A stretch of DNA of 64,000 bases from Natrinema hispanicum (GCF_900111485.1 NZ_FOIC01000007.1:115197-179196), one strand, 5' to 3'; numbered from the stretch's first letter, positions 1 to 10,329 are shown. A program made the numbers and translations. The notes: a model not told the origin generated them from the letters alone.

Positions 1-737
1 GTGTCGTCTCCCTTCTCGTCGTGTTTGTTCTTCATGTCGGGGTCCACGGTGGCCGAGTCGGACACGGGGACGAAGTTTCCGGCGTCTTCATCGTAGGCCT
101 GGAGCGGTTCATCGTCGACGAAGATCGTCGCCGTGACCTCGGTCTGTGCTGTGATCTTCGACGTGTCGATCGTGATATCTTCGTTCGTCCCGGTTAGCTC
201 GGTTGCACGACCGAGCTCGTTGCCGTCCGCATCAGTCAGGACGACGTCGAACTCGGTGTCATTATCGTCGCCATCCAGCAGGCTCGCTGTGTCGACAGTG
301 ACCTGCTCGAGCGTGCCCTTCGCGGATTTCTGATCGGACAGCTCGATGGTGGCGTCGTAGATCATCGCGTCATCGTCGTCTATTTCGTCGCCGCCCTCTT
401 CGGAGTAGAGCGTCGCAGTGTACTCTCCCGGTCCGTCAGGGGTCGCGAAGATAGCAGCATCCGTGGCATTCACAGGAATTACTGTTTTATCCACGACCTC
501 TCCGGACTCGTCTGTGACCTCGAGGTACTGTCCTTTCTGGGCGTAGATGGGCCCAACGACCATGGTGTCCGAGTCGTTATAGACACCGATGGCCTGATCG
601 TTGAACGTGACACTGTCTTCGGTTGCTGCCGCTGCCCCGCCTGCAAACGCTACGGACATCGCAATCACGGACAGGACCATGAGTCCCGCCAGCATCACTG
701 CGCGTCCTTTTTCGAGAGTAGTCGGTTTCGTTGTCAT
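1..737 (-). CDS. S-layer-type surface protein, C-terminus beyond window
   Basis: The reading frame is open from an ATG at 737 to the left edge, about 245 codons, so the C-terminus is missing. The N-terminus has the haloarchaeal surface-glycoprotein secretion signal: a KGRAVMLAGLMVLSV-type hydrophobic stretch ending in AGGAAAA, nearly the same as the signal of the S-layer protein at 13569. The mature part begins with residues like those of S-layer glycoproteins (VTFNDQAIGVYNDSDTMVV), is rich in Asp, Glu, Thr and Ser, and has several N-x-T/S sequons. It is likely a cell-surface or S-layer protein, Sec-exported. It could be the main S-layer protein or an accessory paralogue; the PGF-CTERM tail that would settle anchoring lies outside. 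The family call is good, the role is inferred. Confidence 0.8.
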   Translation of the reverse strand, partial: MTTKPTTLEKGRAVMLAGLMVLSVIAMSVAFAGGAAAATEDSVTFNDQAIGVYNDSDTMVVGPIYAQKGQYLEVTDESGEVVDKTVIPVNATDAAIFATPDGPGEYTATLYSEEGGDEIDDDDAMIYDATIELSDQKSAKGTLEQVTVDTASLLDGDDNDTEFDVVLTDADGNELGRATELTGTNEDITIDTSKITAQTEVTATIFVDDEPLQAYDEDAGNFVPVSDSATVDPDMKNKHDEKGDD

Positions 738-2151
738 TTTTGTAGTGGTTTGTTTTCGAGTAGTCAGATGTCGAGTCGACTGTCAGCGTCGTGAGCTCGC
801 GAGTCCAGCTCTGCCGGAAGCAGTCGCTGGCTCGTGAAGACGGCGGCCGTATCCGTACCTGCCCTCGCGAACGTCGCGAGGGCAGTACTTTCAGTTCGGT
901 GCAACCATCTGATTTCGTGTACCATCTGTTTCACTCACCCTTTCGGGGTGAAACAGCGTATTGGGAGTGGTAACTTTACTATACACAGCAATGAGTTCGG
1001 AATAGATAGGTTACCAAATCGAAGTAACTGCTTAACGTGACTCTCAAATGCAGTTATCTCTCGCCCCATTCTCGGCTTTTGCAAGGAGCAACCCAGGTAT
1101 CGCGGCCACATCGACTCGTCGAAACACAGCGTCGCAGGATGAAAGGTGCCAGTCGCGATCGATCTCAACTCCGATAGTCGTGTGTGGTTAGCTACCGTCT
1201 CAACTCACTGACCGATATGCGAGTGTCTTGAGATTGCACAACACGAGCACGAGCTTCGACACGACGACCTATGTCGTCGTACTTTGCACTCACGTCGGAC
1301 ACTTGCCTATCGCCATTGTTCGCGACGTGTGCGGTCACATCGTGTGCTCAGCACAGCCTTCCGAACATCCAGGCGGTCTGCACCCCGTTCCTGTTCGAAC
1401 GGCTCTCCCTCGAGGAGCGATCGCGGTCACACAGTAGAGAGACCAAGTCCCTTGAGTACAGTTGGATCAGAACCACTGCGCTGAGAGACAGTCTAGTGGA
1501 ATGTGCATCAACTCGAGAGTCGAGACGGTGCTGTGCCTCGAGTTGTCCCGTCGAAAGCCACCGACCGTCATGCATCCGGTCTGCTGTCCCGCTGTCCCGG
1601 GGCGATCGAAGGACGGTCGCGGCCGGCCGGCACTGACTGACAGGCGTCCGTCTCAACCCCAATCACGCGACAGCCCTGCGATTGGTGTCGCCAGCAGTTT
1701 GGCTGTGCTCATAGTGAGACTGACGACTGCTGTCTCACTTGTATCGGTACGCCACGTCACTGCCTGTCCATCGACTCGCTACCAGTTTTGTGAATTATGC
1801 TATCCGTGATATGACTGCTGAAGATACTATGTACCCTATAATTTGGACTTCGATTTATATCAGCCTCCTAACGCTGTCATATGATTTTATATTTTAAATA
1901 CAGCAAATAAATACATTCTTTGTTTTAATATCATGTACACCATTACGCAATTTAGATAGTAGCTATCAGTTTGAACGGTGTTCCGCCTTCATGTGGGCCG
2001 ATACGGTCGATTTCGACTGGGTGACGCATCGTGGGAAGGGGCAAGGAGTCACGGGTTGCAAGCGACACGACGATCCGTGACGATCCACGTCCTGATCGGA
2101 CACTTGTTCGAGTACGTGTGCGATCACCCAGACAATCAATATCAACACACT
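738..2151. other. Gene-poor stretch, no convincing CDS
   Basis: About 1.4 kb with only short overlapping reading frames of arginine- or serine-rich composition in several frames, typical of non-coding GC-rich haloarchaeal DNA. It contains a perfect 12-bp inverted repeat (859-885), an 8-bp dyad with a 4-nt loop (1261-1280) and a strongly AT-rich tract at about 1805-1965 in front of the next gene. It may be a decayed region or a long regulatory spacer between two secreted-protein genes. I see no recognisable transposase or RNA gene. Confidence 0.6.
859..885. other. Perfect 12-bp inverted repeat, 3-nt loop
   Basis: CTGCCCTCGCGA is followed by ACG and then its exact reverse complement. It lies about 120 bases upstream of the start of the leftmost surface-protein gene (which reads leftward), so it could be a 5'-leader hairpin or operator for that gene, or the end of something lost from the region. 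No T-run follows on either side. Confidence 0.6.
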
Positions 2152-3042
2152 ATGAAACGGACATTCACTGTACTGCTGGCGGTCGCTCTCGTCGGTAGCA
2201 TGCTGTTCGCAGGTGTCGCCGGAACGGCGACTGCCGAGGAACACGATAGCGAGGCAGCTGCTATCGACACCATCACGTTTTATAACGACGATGGTGGCGA
2301 GCTAGAGCAGCTCGCACAGGCGACGTGGAACGACGATCACGACGAGTTCACGGTCGAAAAGATGGACGAGAACGACGAGATCTCGCTGAACGTCAAAGAC
2401 TACAACGACGACGGCCCGGTCGAAGTGGAGTGGACCTACGAAGGATACGCCGGCGCTGACGCTCCCGATATCGTCCGCGTCACTGCCGACGGTGAGACGC
2501 GTGACCACGAGGTCGATACGACCAGATATCCGTTCACCGGCACGGTCGACTCCTACGATATGTCGGCAGACGATAACGACGACAGCAACGGTGACGGTGA
2601 CACTGTCGGCGATGATGATGGCGACAGCGCCGATGACGGAACCGAGGAAGCCGACAGCGAGGCGGCCGCTATCGATACGATCACGTTTTACAACGACGAT
2701 GGCGGCGAACTCGAGCAGTTAGCGCAGGCAACGTGGACCGGCGACCAGTTCGCGGTCGAAAAGGTAGACAAGAATGACGAGATCTCGCTGAACGTCAAAG
2801 ACTACAACGAGAACGGCCCGGTCGAAGTGGAGTGGACCTACGAAGGATACGCCGGCGCTGACGCCCCCGATACCGTCCGCATCACTGCCGACGGTGAGAC
2901 GCATGACTACGAGGTCGATACGACCAGCTATCCGTTCACCGGCACTGTCTCCTCCGAGGACATCTCTGAGGACAACGGCGACAACAACGACGGTGACGAC
3001 GACTTCGATTTCGGAGATCTGATTCCGATCCTCTCTAGCTGA
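2152..3042 (+). CDS. Secreted acidic protein with two tandem repeat domains
   Basis: A 296-residue protein beginning MKRTFTVLLAVALVGSMLFAGVAG, a clear Sec signal peptide ending near TATA-EE. An upstream in-frame start at 1978 would put 58 residues before the signal, so the ATG at 2152 is chosen. The mature part has two copies of a roughly 95-residue domain (about residues 32-132 and 168-266) that begin AAAIDTITFYNDDGGELEQ and end YPFTGTV. They are joined by an Asp/Ser/Gly linker, and a second acidic tail leads to a short hydrophobic end. The copies are close at DNA level too, so the duplication is fairly recent. There is no membrane anchor or PGF-CTERM motif. I do not recognise the domain; each unit looks beta-rich. 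A poly-T tract shortly after the stop (about 3062-3070) may end transcription. Confidence 0.8.
   Translation: MKRTFTVLLAVALVGSMLFAGVAGTATAEEHDSEAAAIDTITFYNDDGGELEQLAQATWNDDHDEFTVEKMDENDEISLNVKDYNDDGPVEVEWTYEGYAGADAPDIVRVTADGETRDHEVDTTRYPFTGTVDSYDMSADDNDDSNGDGDTVGDDDGDSADDGTEEADSEAAAIDTITFYNDDGGELEQLAQATWTGDQFAVEKVDKNDEISLNVKDYNENGPVEVEWTYEGYAGADAPDTVRITADGETHDYEVDTTSYPFTGTVSSEDISEDNGDNNDGDDDFDFGDLIPILSS
2245..2949 (+). repeat. Tandem duplication within the secreted protein gene
   Basis: Bases 2245-2547 and 2653-2949 are direct repeats coding for the two copies of the domain. Long runs match, for example the stretch for NDEISLNVKDYN and the one for VEVEWTYEGYAGADAP, with mostly synonymous changes. 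The second copy is two codons shorter (NDDHDEFTVEK against TGDQFAVEK). Confidence 0.85.
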
Positions 3043-3227
3043 GACGATCGATTACGATACTGTCTTTTTATTTGCTGATTGGAACTGGTTGACGGACTGG
3101 CATCGAACGCCGATCGGCCGTCACGTTGTGAAGGGTGTCGTTTTGAGCACGCTCGAGGGCGACAGACAGTGACCTCGCCCTGATCGCGAACACACCTCAC
3201 CTCGAGACACGATCGCCGTCGCGACGA

Positions 3228-4625
3228 TCACTCGCCCGTGCGATCGACACTGGCAGCCGCTTCAGCCCGTTTCAACACGGTTCGAATCGGGAGCGTCGTT
3301 TCCTGTGCGACCGCCGCCGCATCGTCGTACTCTGCACTCACGTCGTAGACGTTGCCCTCGGAGTCACTCGCGATTTTCACGGCGACCTCGTATTCGTCGC
3401 CATCGACTTCGAGTGTCACCGCCTCGAATTCCCGGTTGGCGATCCACCGGTGGGTTGCCCCTGCATCACGAATCCCCAGCGTGCCCGTCTCTTCGGCCAG
3501 CGCTCGAGCGACGCGTTTCCGATTGTCGGGCTTACAGATCACTTTCACGAGGTGGCCGGGCCGGGACTTCTTCATCGTCGCAGGCAGTACTGTGACATCG
3601 CGCGCGCCCGCGTCCTCGAGCGTCTCTTGCAGCCCGCCCAGCACTTCGGGCGTCGCGTCGTCGAGGTTGGTCTCGAGGACAGCGATGTCGTCTTCGACTA
3701 ATTCACCCGTGCCGCTGCCATCGCCGACCAGCACCCGAAGCACGTTCGGATGGGGATCGAGATCGTAGCCACCAGCGCCGTAGCCCGACTCCTCGAGCGA
3801 GAGCGTGGGCAGTGTCTCGATACCCTCGGCGATGTGGCCCAGAATCGCCGCCCCGGTGGGCGTGAGCAACTCCGCGTCCACCGGCCCACCGCGAAGTGAC
3901 CAGTCGGCCCGCTGGGCGATCTCGACGACCGCTGGCGCGGGGATGGGATACTCGCCGTGGCTCATCGACACGGTTCCATCGCCGGTCGCAAGCGGCGTCG
4001 TCACGACGCGCTCTGGCTCGAGGTCATGCAGCAGCGCCGCAGCGCCGACCACGTCCGCGATCGCATCGTCGGCTCCGACCTCGTGGAAGTGAATCGACTC
4101 GAGGTCCTCGCCGTGGACGCCAGCTTCAGCCTCACCGAGGAGTTCGAAGATCGCGAGCGCGTCGCGTTCGACCGCCGACTCGAGGTCCATGTCGGCGACG
4201 ATCTCGCGGACCTCGAGATAGCTGCGGTGGGGGCCGTGTCCTTCGGCGTGGACGCCGTCGTGATCGTGATCGTGGCTGTGCTCGTGGCCATGGCCGTGAC
4301 CGTGGTGTTCATGATGATCGTCGTGCCCGTGGCTGTGATCATGGCCATGGTCATGACTGTGCTCGTGATCGTGACTCGAGTCATCATGCTCATGGTCGTG
4401 GTCCGACTCCTCGTGGTCGTGGCCGTCCGAGTCGTCGTCCGTCAGGAACACGTCGACCGATGTCGCGGCGATGCCGCTTTTGTCGACGGTGTCGATCTTA
4501 TATTCGACCTCGAGGGCGTCGGTTACGGGCGCTAAGGCGTCGGGGTCGGCACCGGCATCGAGGAGAGCGGCGAGGATCATATCGCCGCTTGCTCCCATCC
4601 GGCCATCGAAAGCGAGAACGCGCAT
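3228..4625 (-). CDS. larC: LarC, nickel-pincer cofactor biosynthesis protein
   Basis: A 465-residue member of the LarC (TIGR00299) family. LarC inserts nickel into the pyridinium bis-thiocarboxylate precursor of the nickel-pincer cofactor used by LarA-type racemases and epimerases, using CTP in characterised members. The N-terminus MRVLAFDGRMGASGDMILAA and the later VHFHEVGADDAIADV-like segment (here SIHFHEVGADDAIADVVGA) are family hallmarks. Residues about 69-133 are an extreme His/Asp insertion, probably a nickel store or chelator. The start is set at MRVLAFDG (4625); 26 upstream in-frame codons do not look like protein. In Lactobacillus plantarum the gene needs a ribosomal frameshift between LarC1 and LarC2, but here it is one continuous frame. 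No larA, larB or larE lies nearby. Confidence 0.88.
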   Translation of the reverse strand: MRVLAFDGRMGASGDMILAALLDAGADPDALAPVTDALEVEYKIDTVDKSGIAATSVDVFLTDDDSDGHDHEESDHDHEHDDSSHDHEHSHDHGHDHSHGHDDHHEHHGHGHGHEHSHDHDHDGVHAEGHGPHRSYLEVREIVADMDLESAVERDALAIFELLGEAEAGVHGEDLESIHFHEVGADDAIADVVGAAALLHDLEPERVVTTPLATGDGTVSMSHGEYPIPAPAVVEIAQRADWSLRGGPVDAELLTPTGAAILGHIAEGIETLPTLSLEESGYGAGGYDLDPHPNVLRVLVGDGSGTGELVEDDIAVLETNLDDATPEVLGGLQETLEDAGARDVTVLPATMKKSRPGHLVKVICKPDNRKRVARALAEETGTLGIRDAGATHRWIANREFEAVTLEVDGDEYEVAVKIASDSEGNVYDVSAEYDDAAAVAQETTLPIRTVLKRAEAAASVDRTGE

Positions 4626-4834
4626 GTCTATGACCGGGATGGCAAGCGAGAAAAAGCCATCTCTCCGGCCCTTCGGCACGCTGTCGGTAGGGCCAAAACC
4701 CACCGAGGCCGGTACATCTTTGTAGCATCCCGCCCCAAGTATCTATGGTATAGACTAGCACATAGATGTGGGGTAACACAAAACCTATCCGATCACGTGT
4801 CGGAGATATTGACATCGCCGTCCATCCCTAAACC

Positions 4835-7066
4835 ATGAACGAAGTCCAACTTGAGGTCGCGAAGGCGTACCCGAACGATTCGGGTCGTGGTATCGCCCGA
4901 CTCGACCCGGACACGCTGTTGCATTTGAAGCTCAGTCCGGGCGACATTATCGAAATCGAAGGTGCAGACACCACTGCCGCGAAGGTCTGGCGTGCAGACC
5001 GGCAAGACTGGAACACCGATACCGTCCGTATCGATGGTTTCACCCGCCAGAACGCAGACGTCGGCATCGGCGAGCGCGTGACGATCCGCAAAGCCGAGGC
5101 GACGAAAGCCGACACGCTGACGCTTGCGCCGCCGGAGGAGGCGTCGGTCCAGTTCGGCTCCGACGCCGCCGGCATGGTGAAACGCCAGATCTTGAAGCGG
5201 CCGGTCGTCGGCCGCGACATCGTCCCCGTCATGAGTTCGACGAACCACCCGTTCATGCGCTCACCGGGGCAAGCGATCCCGCTGATCGCCGTCGAAACGG
5301 AGCCCGAGGGTGTCGTCCTCATCACCGAGGACACCGACGTCGAACTCCGCGAGGAGCCGATCTCGGGCTTCGAGAAGACTGGCGGTGGCATCACCTACGA
5401 GGACATCGGCGGCCTCCAAAACGAGATCCAGCGGGTTCGGGAGATGGTCGAACTCCCGATGAAGCACCCGCAGATCTTCAAGAAGCTCGGCATCGAGCCG
5501 CCACAGGGCGTCCTCCTGCATGGCCCGCCGGGCACCGGGAAGACGCTGCTCGCGAAAGCCGTCGCCAACGAGACCTCCGCCAGTTTCTTCTCTATCGCCG
5601 GGCCGGAGATCATCTCGAAGTACTACGGCGAATCCGAACAGCAACTCCGTGAGATCTTCGAAGACGCCACCGAGGAGTCGCCCTCGATTATCTTCATTGA
5701 CGAACTCGACTCGATCGCGCCTAAACGGGAAGACGTCACCGGCGAGGTCGAACGCCGCGTCGTCGCCCAGTTGCTGACGATGATGGACGGCCTCGAGTCA
5801 CGCGGGCAGGTCATCGTCATCGCGGCGACCAACCGCGTTGACAGTGTTGACCCCGCACTGCGCCGTCCCGGCCGGTTCGACCGCGAGATCGAGATCGGTG
5901 TGCCCGACGAGACGGGCCGCGAAGAGATCCTCCAGATCCACACCCGCGGGATGCCGCTGTCGGACGACGTCAGCCTCGGCCATCTGGCCGACGAGACCCA
6001 CGGCTTCGTCGGGGCCGACATCGAGAGCCTGACCAAGGAAGCAGCGATGAAAGCGCTGCGCCGGTACCTCCCCGAGATCGATCTCGACGAGGAGGACATC
6101 CCGCCGAGTCTCATCGATCGGATGATCGTCAAACGCGAGGACTTCCGCGGCGCGCTCGCGGAGGTCGAACCCTCGGCGATGCGGGAGGTGCTCGTCGAGC
6201 TCCCGAAAGTCACCTGGGACGACGTCGGTGGTCTTTCGGATCCCAAAGAACAGGTCAAAGAGTCCGTCGAGTGGCCGCTCTCGAGTCCCGAACGGTTCGA
6301 TCGGCTTGGGATCGACCCGCCGGCCGGCGTCTTGCTCTACGGCCCGCCGGGGACCGGCAAGACGCTGATGGCCAAAGCCGTCGCCAACGAGACCAACGCG
6401 AACTTCATCTCGGTGCGTGGCCCGCAACTGCTCAGCAAGTGGGTCGGCGAATCGGAGAAGGCGATCCGGCAGACCTTCCGCAAGGCGCGGCAGGTCTCGC
6501 CGACGGTGATCTTCTTCGACGAGCTGGACGCGCTCGCGCCGGGACGAGGCGGCGAGGTCGGCTCGAACGTCTCGGAACGCGTCGTCAACCAGCTGCTGAC
6601 CGAACTCGACGGGTTAGAGGAGATGGGCAACGTCATGGTCATCGGCGCGACCAACCGGCCGGACATGATCGACCCCGCGCTGTTGCGCTCGGGTCGGTTC
6701 GACCGCCTCGTCATGATCGGCGAACCCGATGTCGACGGCCGCGAACGCATCCTCGAGATCCACACCGAGGACACGCCGCTGGCCGCCGACGTCACGCTGC
6801 GGGAGATCGCCGAGATCACCGACGGCTACGTCGGCAGCGACCTCGAGTCGATCGCCCGCGAAGCCGCCATCGAGGCCCTGCGTGAGGACGAGGCGGCCGA
6901 CATCGTCGAGATGCGTCACTTCCGGCAGGCCATGGAGAACGTCCGGCCGACGATCACCGACGAGATCCTCGAGTACTACGAGCAGATCGAAGAAGAGTTC
7001 CGCGGCGGCACGGCCGGCGGCCCCGACCCAACTGGTCGTCGCGGCAGCCGGATCGGCTTCCAGTAG
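4835..7066 (+). CDS. CDC48/VAT-type AAA+ ATPase
   Basis: A 743-residue protein with the full CDC48/p97 layout: an N-terminal substrate- and cofactor-binding domain (about 1-190, [24 protein letters not shown]), then D1 and D2 ATPase domains. Walker A GPPGTGKT occurs at residues 230-237 and 503-510. Walker B is [10 protein letters not shown] in D1 and [10 protein letters not shown] in D2, and ATNR sensor motifs follow each. It is a hexameric unfoldase expected to extract and unfold proteins, probably feeding the archaeal proteasome. The C-terminus is a short Gly-rich tail without the HbYX motif. It faces a divergent paralogue across a 61-base gap. Length and motifs are normal for the family. 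Confidence 0.95.
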   Translation: MNEVQLEVAKAYPNDSGRGIARLDPDTLLHLKLSPGDIIEIEGADTTAAKVWRADRQDWNTDTVRIDGFTRQNADVGIGERVTIRKAEATKADTLTLAPPEEASVQFGSDAAGMVKRQILKRPVVGRDIVPVMSSTNHPFMRSPGQAIPLIAVETEPEGVVLITEDTDVELREEPISGFEKTGGGITYEDIGGLQNEIQRVREMVELPMKHPQIFKKLGIEPPQGVLLHGPPGTGKTLLAKAVANETSASFFSIAGPEIISKYYGESEQQLREIFEDATEESPSIIFIDELDSIAPKREDVTGEVERRVVAQLLTMMDGLESRGQVIVIAATNRVDSVDPALRRPGRFDREIEIGVPDETGREEILQIHTRGMPLSDDVSLGHLADETHGFVGADIESLTKEAAMKALRRYLPEIDLDEEDIPPSLIDRMIVKREDFRGALAEVEPSAMREVLVELPKVTWDDVGGLSDPKEQVKESVEWPLSSPERFDRLGIDPPAGVLLYGPPGTGKTLMAKAVANETNANFISVRGPQLLSKWVGESEKAIRQTFRKARQVSPTVIFFDELDALAPGRGGEVGSNVSERVVNQLLTELDGLEEMGNVMVIGATNRPDMIDPALLRSGRFDRLVMIGEPDVDGRERILEIHTEDTPLAADVTLREIAEITDGYVGSDLESIAREAAIEALREDEAADIVEMRHFRQAMENVRPTITDEILEYYEQIEEEFRGGTAGGPDPTGRRGSRIGFQ

Positions 7067-7127
7067 CCCCGTTTTTGCAGCTCGTTTTCCGCGTTTCTGC
7101 TTCCGACTGCAGTGACGACGCTCGAGC

Positions 7128-9356
7128 CTACGGTCGCTCGGTCGACGCCAGGGCGTCCTCGAAGTGGTGACGCTCGATTCGAATCTCTGATGCCTTCTCG
7201 TTTGCCGTGTCGGGATCGTACTCGCTTGCCACCTCGCGGATCGCCCGCATCGAGGCATCTCTGACCAGCGCCTCGAGGTCGGCACCGGTGTAGCCGTCGA
7301 GCTCGGTCGCGAGGCCAGCGATGTCGACGTCGTCACCAAGGGGTTTCCCCCGGGTGTGGACCGCGAGGATTTGCTCGCGTGCCTCACGATCTGGTTCGCC
7401 GACGAAGACGTGTGTGTCGAGTCGGCCGGGCCGGAGCAGCGCGGGATCGATCTGGTCTTTGCGATTGGTCGCGGCCAGCACGACGAGGTTGGGGTTTTCG
7501 CTCATCCCGTCGAGTTCGGTCAACAACTGCGAGACGACGCGTTCAGTGACCTCGTGGCCCTCGCCTCGAGCGGCCGTGATTGCGTCGATCTCGTCGAAGA
7601 AGACGATCGACGGGGCCGCCTGACGGGCCCGCTCGAACACTTTTCGGATCGCCTTCTCGCTCTCTCCGACGTAGCGGTCGATGATCTCCGGACCGTCGAC
7701 GCGGACGAAGTTGACGTCAGTCTCACCCGCTAACGCGCGCGCAAGCAGCGTCTTCCCCGTGCCGGGCGGCCCGTGCAGCAAGACGCCAGACGGCGGGTCA
7801 GTGTTGGTCTCCTCGAAAAGTCTATCGTAGGTCAGCGGCCACTCGACGGACTCCCGAAGCGTCCCCTTTGCGCCCTCGAGGCCACCGACGTCGGAAAAGT
7901 CCGTCGTCGGCGATTCGGCGACATACTCGCGCATCGCCGAGGGTTCGACGGACGCCAGCGCGGCATCGAAGTGAGTTTTCTGGACTGTCGGGCGCTGATT
8001 CCACTCGCGGCGCTCGGTATCGTCGGCCGGCCGATCGCGGATGGCTGCCATCGCGGCCTCGCTCGCGACGGCGTCGAGGTCTGCGCCGACAAAGCCGTGC
8101 GTCCGGCGTGCGATCGCGTCGATATCGACGTCGTCGGCGAGTGGCATCCCGCGGGTGTGGACCTCGAGGATTTCCCGGCGACCGGTCTCGTCGGGGACGC
8201 CAATCCCGATCTCGCGGTCGAAGCGCCCGCCACGCCGGAGCGCGGGATCGATCGCGTCGACGCGGTTGGTCGCACCGATGACGATCACTTCGCCGCGGGC
8301 GTCCAGGCCATCCATCAGTGTCAGCAACTGGCCGACGATCCGGTTTTCGGCGTCGCTGTCGTCGTCGCGCGTACCGGCGATCGAGTCGATTTCGTCGAAA
8401 AAGATGATCGTCGGCGCGTTCTCGCGTGCCGTCTCGAAGGTTCGGCGGAGCTGTTCTTCCGACTCGCCCTTGTATTTCGACATGATTTCCGGGCCCGAGA
8501 TCGTCTCGAAGTGGGCGTCGACCTCGTTGGCCACCGCGCGGGCGATCAGTGTCTTCCCGGTGCCCGGCGGGCCATGCAGGAGGACGCCGGATGGTGGTTC
8601 GACGCCGAGGCGTCTGAACAGTTCGGGCTCCGACAGCGGGAGTTCGATCATCTCGCGAACTAACTCGAGTTCCTCGTCCAAGCCACCGATGTCCTCGTAG
8701 GTGACGCCGGAACTCGTGGGCGGCTCGTCGGCTCCGGCGTCGGATGTGGCTGCAGTCGCCGTGTCAGTCGAGTCGCTCGAGCGAGGGCCTCGGACGGCGG
8801 TTCCGGCATCTCGTGAGCCAGCGGGTGTCGCGGGGCTCGAATCCGTATCGACGATCCGGACGGTCGTCTCGTTCGTAATCCGCACGTCGCCGTCCGGATC
8901 CGTGTCGGTGACTTTGAACGGCTGCTGGTCGATGCCTTCGATTCGGACCTGTTCGCCGGCGCGGACCGGCCGATTGCGGAGTGTCTCCGCCGCACCGGTT
9001 TCGGCGGCCCGCCGCTGATTCTCGGCGAGTCCCGGCGGCGCGATCACCGTGATACGATCGGCATCGGCAATGGTCGATTTGTCCTTCGCGCGGACGGTCA
9101 CCGTGTCGCCGACGTGAACGCCGGCGTTCGCTCTCGTGTCACCGTCGATCTGGACAGCATCGTCCGGGACCGACGGATCTGCGGGCCACATCTTGGCGAT
9201 CGTCGTCGACTCGCCGTCGATCACGACGGCGTCGCCGCTCAGGATGCCGAGCTGTCGCCGCACTGATTCGGGAATCCGTGCGACACCCCGGCCCGCGTCC
9301 CCCTTCTCGGCGGCGCGTACCGACAACGTCACGCCGTCTCCCTCCGACGAACTCAT
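7128..9356 (-). CDS. Second CDC48-type AAA+ ATPase (divergent paralogue)
   Basis: A 742-residue CDC48-family protein, again N domain plus D1 and D2. Walker A GPPGTGKT is at residues 262 and 529, and Walker B is [10 protein letters not shown] and [10 protein letters not shown]. It differs from its neighbour in a low-complexity Asp/Ser/Thr/Ala linker of about 50 residues between the N domain and D1, and in many D2 positions. The start at 9356 (MSSSEGDG) is preferred because the canonical N domain follows at once; 20 more in-frame codons exist upstream to 9416 but look non-conserved. It probably acts as an unfoldase with different partners. It is convergent with the other copy, so an old duplication is likely. 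Confidence 0.93.
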   Translation of the reverse strand: MSSSEGDGVTLSVRAAEKGDAGRGVARIPESVRRQLGILSGDAVVIDGESTTIAKMWPADPSVPDDAVQIDGDTRANAGVHVGDTVTVRAKDKSTIADADRITVIAPPGLAENQRRAAETGAAETLRNRPVRAGEQVRIEGIDQQPFKVTDTDPDGDVRITNETTVRIVDTDSSPATPAGSRDAGTAVRGPRSSDSTDTATAATSDAGADEPPTSSGVTYEDIGGLDEELELVREMIELPLSEPELFRRLGVEPPSGVLLHGPPGTGKTLIARAVANEVDAHFETISGPEIMSKYKGESEEQLRRTFETARENAPTIIFFDEIDSIAGTRDDDSDAENRIVGQLLTLMDGLDARGEVIVIGATNRVDAIDPALRRGGRFDREIGIGVPDETGRREILEVHTRGMPLADDVDIDAIARRTHGFVGADLDAVASEAAMAAIRDRPADDTERREWNQRPTVQKTHFDAALASVEPSAMREYVAESPTTDFSDVGGLEGAKGTLRESVEWPLTYDRLFEETNTDPPSGVLLHGPPGTGKTLLARALAGETDVNFVRVDGPEIIDRYVGESEKAIRKVFERARQAAPSIVFFDEIDAITAARGEGHEVTERVVSQLLTELDGMSENPNLVVLAATNRKDQIDPALLRPGRLDTHVFVGEPDREAREQILAVHTRGKPLGDDVDIAGLATELDGYTGADLEALVRDASMRAIREVASEYDPDTANEKASEIRIERHHFEDALASTERP

Positions 9357-9430
9357 GTCCGTTCCTTTCGGGCCTGTCACCTTGAGAATTGTCCTCGGGG
9401 GGTCGTGAGACGTCACCGAACACGGGGTTC

Positions 9431-9870
9431 TCGAGGCCTATCTTTCTTCAAGGAGAGAATCCCGGCGTTTACGCCGTCATCAGAAATCGAAGATTTCTGA
9501 TTGCCCGTCAGACGTAGTCTGACGACCGGGCGTGAATCCGACAACGCCTACACAGTCCCCGTTCGGTAGCAATACGGGTATTTAAGTTCAGTCGAGGTGT
9601 AGTATGACATACACCGAGGCGGCACGTCCGCCCATCTAATCGGACAATATCGGGACTCCGAGACCCAGAACGTTCGAGACACTCATCTCGAACCGCTGTG
9701 GTGTCTCGGTCACCAAGATAACTCCGAGTCCCCGTGCCGGGGATAGGAGTAACGGCGGTGTGGCCCCGCCATCGGCCCGTCATACCGACGAGTCGTAAAC
9801 CAGCAAATATCCCAACCCAGCGGTGCGGTGCCGTGGGAAGCCTCGCCGTCTACGGCGAGGAGGAGGTCAC
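9431..9870 (+). mobile_element. Decayed IS605/IS1341-type element (no transposase)
   Basis: There is no coding sequence, but the right boundary has the hairpin seen at the right ends of haloarchaeal TnpB elements: CCTCGCCG, loop TCTA, CGGCGAGG (9841-9860), followed by AGGAGGTCAC. Left-end dyads occur at about 9460-9540. The segment GGATAGGAGTAACGGCGGT at about 9744-9762 recurs inverted at 27668-27684 inside another remnant, so the two derive from related elements. The exact left end is uncertain. It is read as a non-autonomous, MITE-like or gutted copy. Confidence 0.65.
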
Positions 9871-9924
9871 TCGGTCACTCCAACTGAAAAAACGCCTTTT
9901 GTCGTTCGTCTCTCATGACAGGGC

Positions 9925-10059
9925 ATGGTCGTCCAGACAGAACGCGACGACACGACCTGGTACGAGTGTGAGACCTGTGGCCTTCTCTTCGACGAGCGGT
10001 CGGACGCAACGGACCACGAACAGATGTGCGACGGGAGCGACCCATCCTACATTCAGTAG
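9925..10059 (+). CDS. 44-residue zinc-finger-like protein
   Basis: A short frame, MVVQTERDDTTWYECETCGL followed by LFDERSDATDHEQMCDGSDPSYIQ and a stop. It has a CxxC pair and a downstream His and Cys spaced as in a C2HC zinc finger. Proteins of exactly this type and length are common in haloarchaea, so the frame is probably real despite its size. It is likely a small cytosolic zinc-binding protein; the function is unknown. It lies just downstream of the decayed insertion element and reads away from it. Confidence 0.75.
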   Translation: MVVQTERDDTTWYECETCGLLFDERSDATDHEQMCDGSDPSYIQ

Positions 10060-10083
10060 GACAAGCGCTAGATCCGAAATCGG

Positions 10084-10329
10084 TTACTCGAGGCGCTCGC
10101 GATGCTCGGCTGCAAGGTCGCGTGCCTGCGCCATCGTGTGGGTTTCCGTCCAGCGGACGCGGTCGCCGTCGTTGTAGGCGAGCGCGGTCTTGAGTTCGTC
10201 ACGGAGGACACCGTGATCGACCGCAAGCACCGTTCCCGACCCGTCGCCGAGTTCGTAGATGCCGGGTCGGTCCGGCGCAGCGGCCACCGTCTCGCGTGTG
10301 AGGTCGCGCCAAGGTTTCTGCAGCGGCAT
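10084..10329 (-). CDS. Small protein with GIY-YIG-like N-terminus
   Basis: An 81-residue protein, MPLQKPWRDLTRETVAAAPD..., with PGIYELGDGSGTVLAVDHG near the middle. This resembles the first strand of the GIY-YIG fold, but no second YIG or catalytic Arg/Glu set is evident, so nuclease activity is not claimed. Its start overlaps the stop of the upstream gene (10329-10760) in a TAATG arrangement, so the two are translationally coupled in one operon. The haloarchaeal family is uncharacterised. Confidence 0.75.
   Translation of the reverse strand: MPLQKPWRDLTRETVAAAPDRPGIYELGDGSGTVLAVDHGVLRDELKTALAYNDGDRVRWTETHTMAQARDLAAEHRERLE

Noticed and set aside
1228..1809. Several overlapping 60-120-codon frames in the left gene-poor stretch.
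   Set aside because: No signal, no start context, Arg/Ser-rich in all frames, no recognised domain.
3896..4633. Long antisense frames opposite larC, including Val-rich and Arg-rich ones (3957-4535).
   Set aside because: They are the mirror of the His/Asp repeats in larC; composition is distorted and no motif exists.
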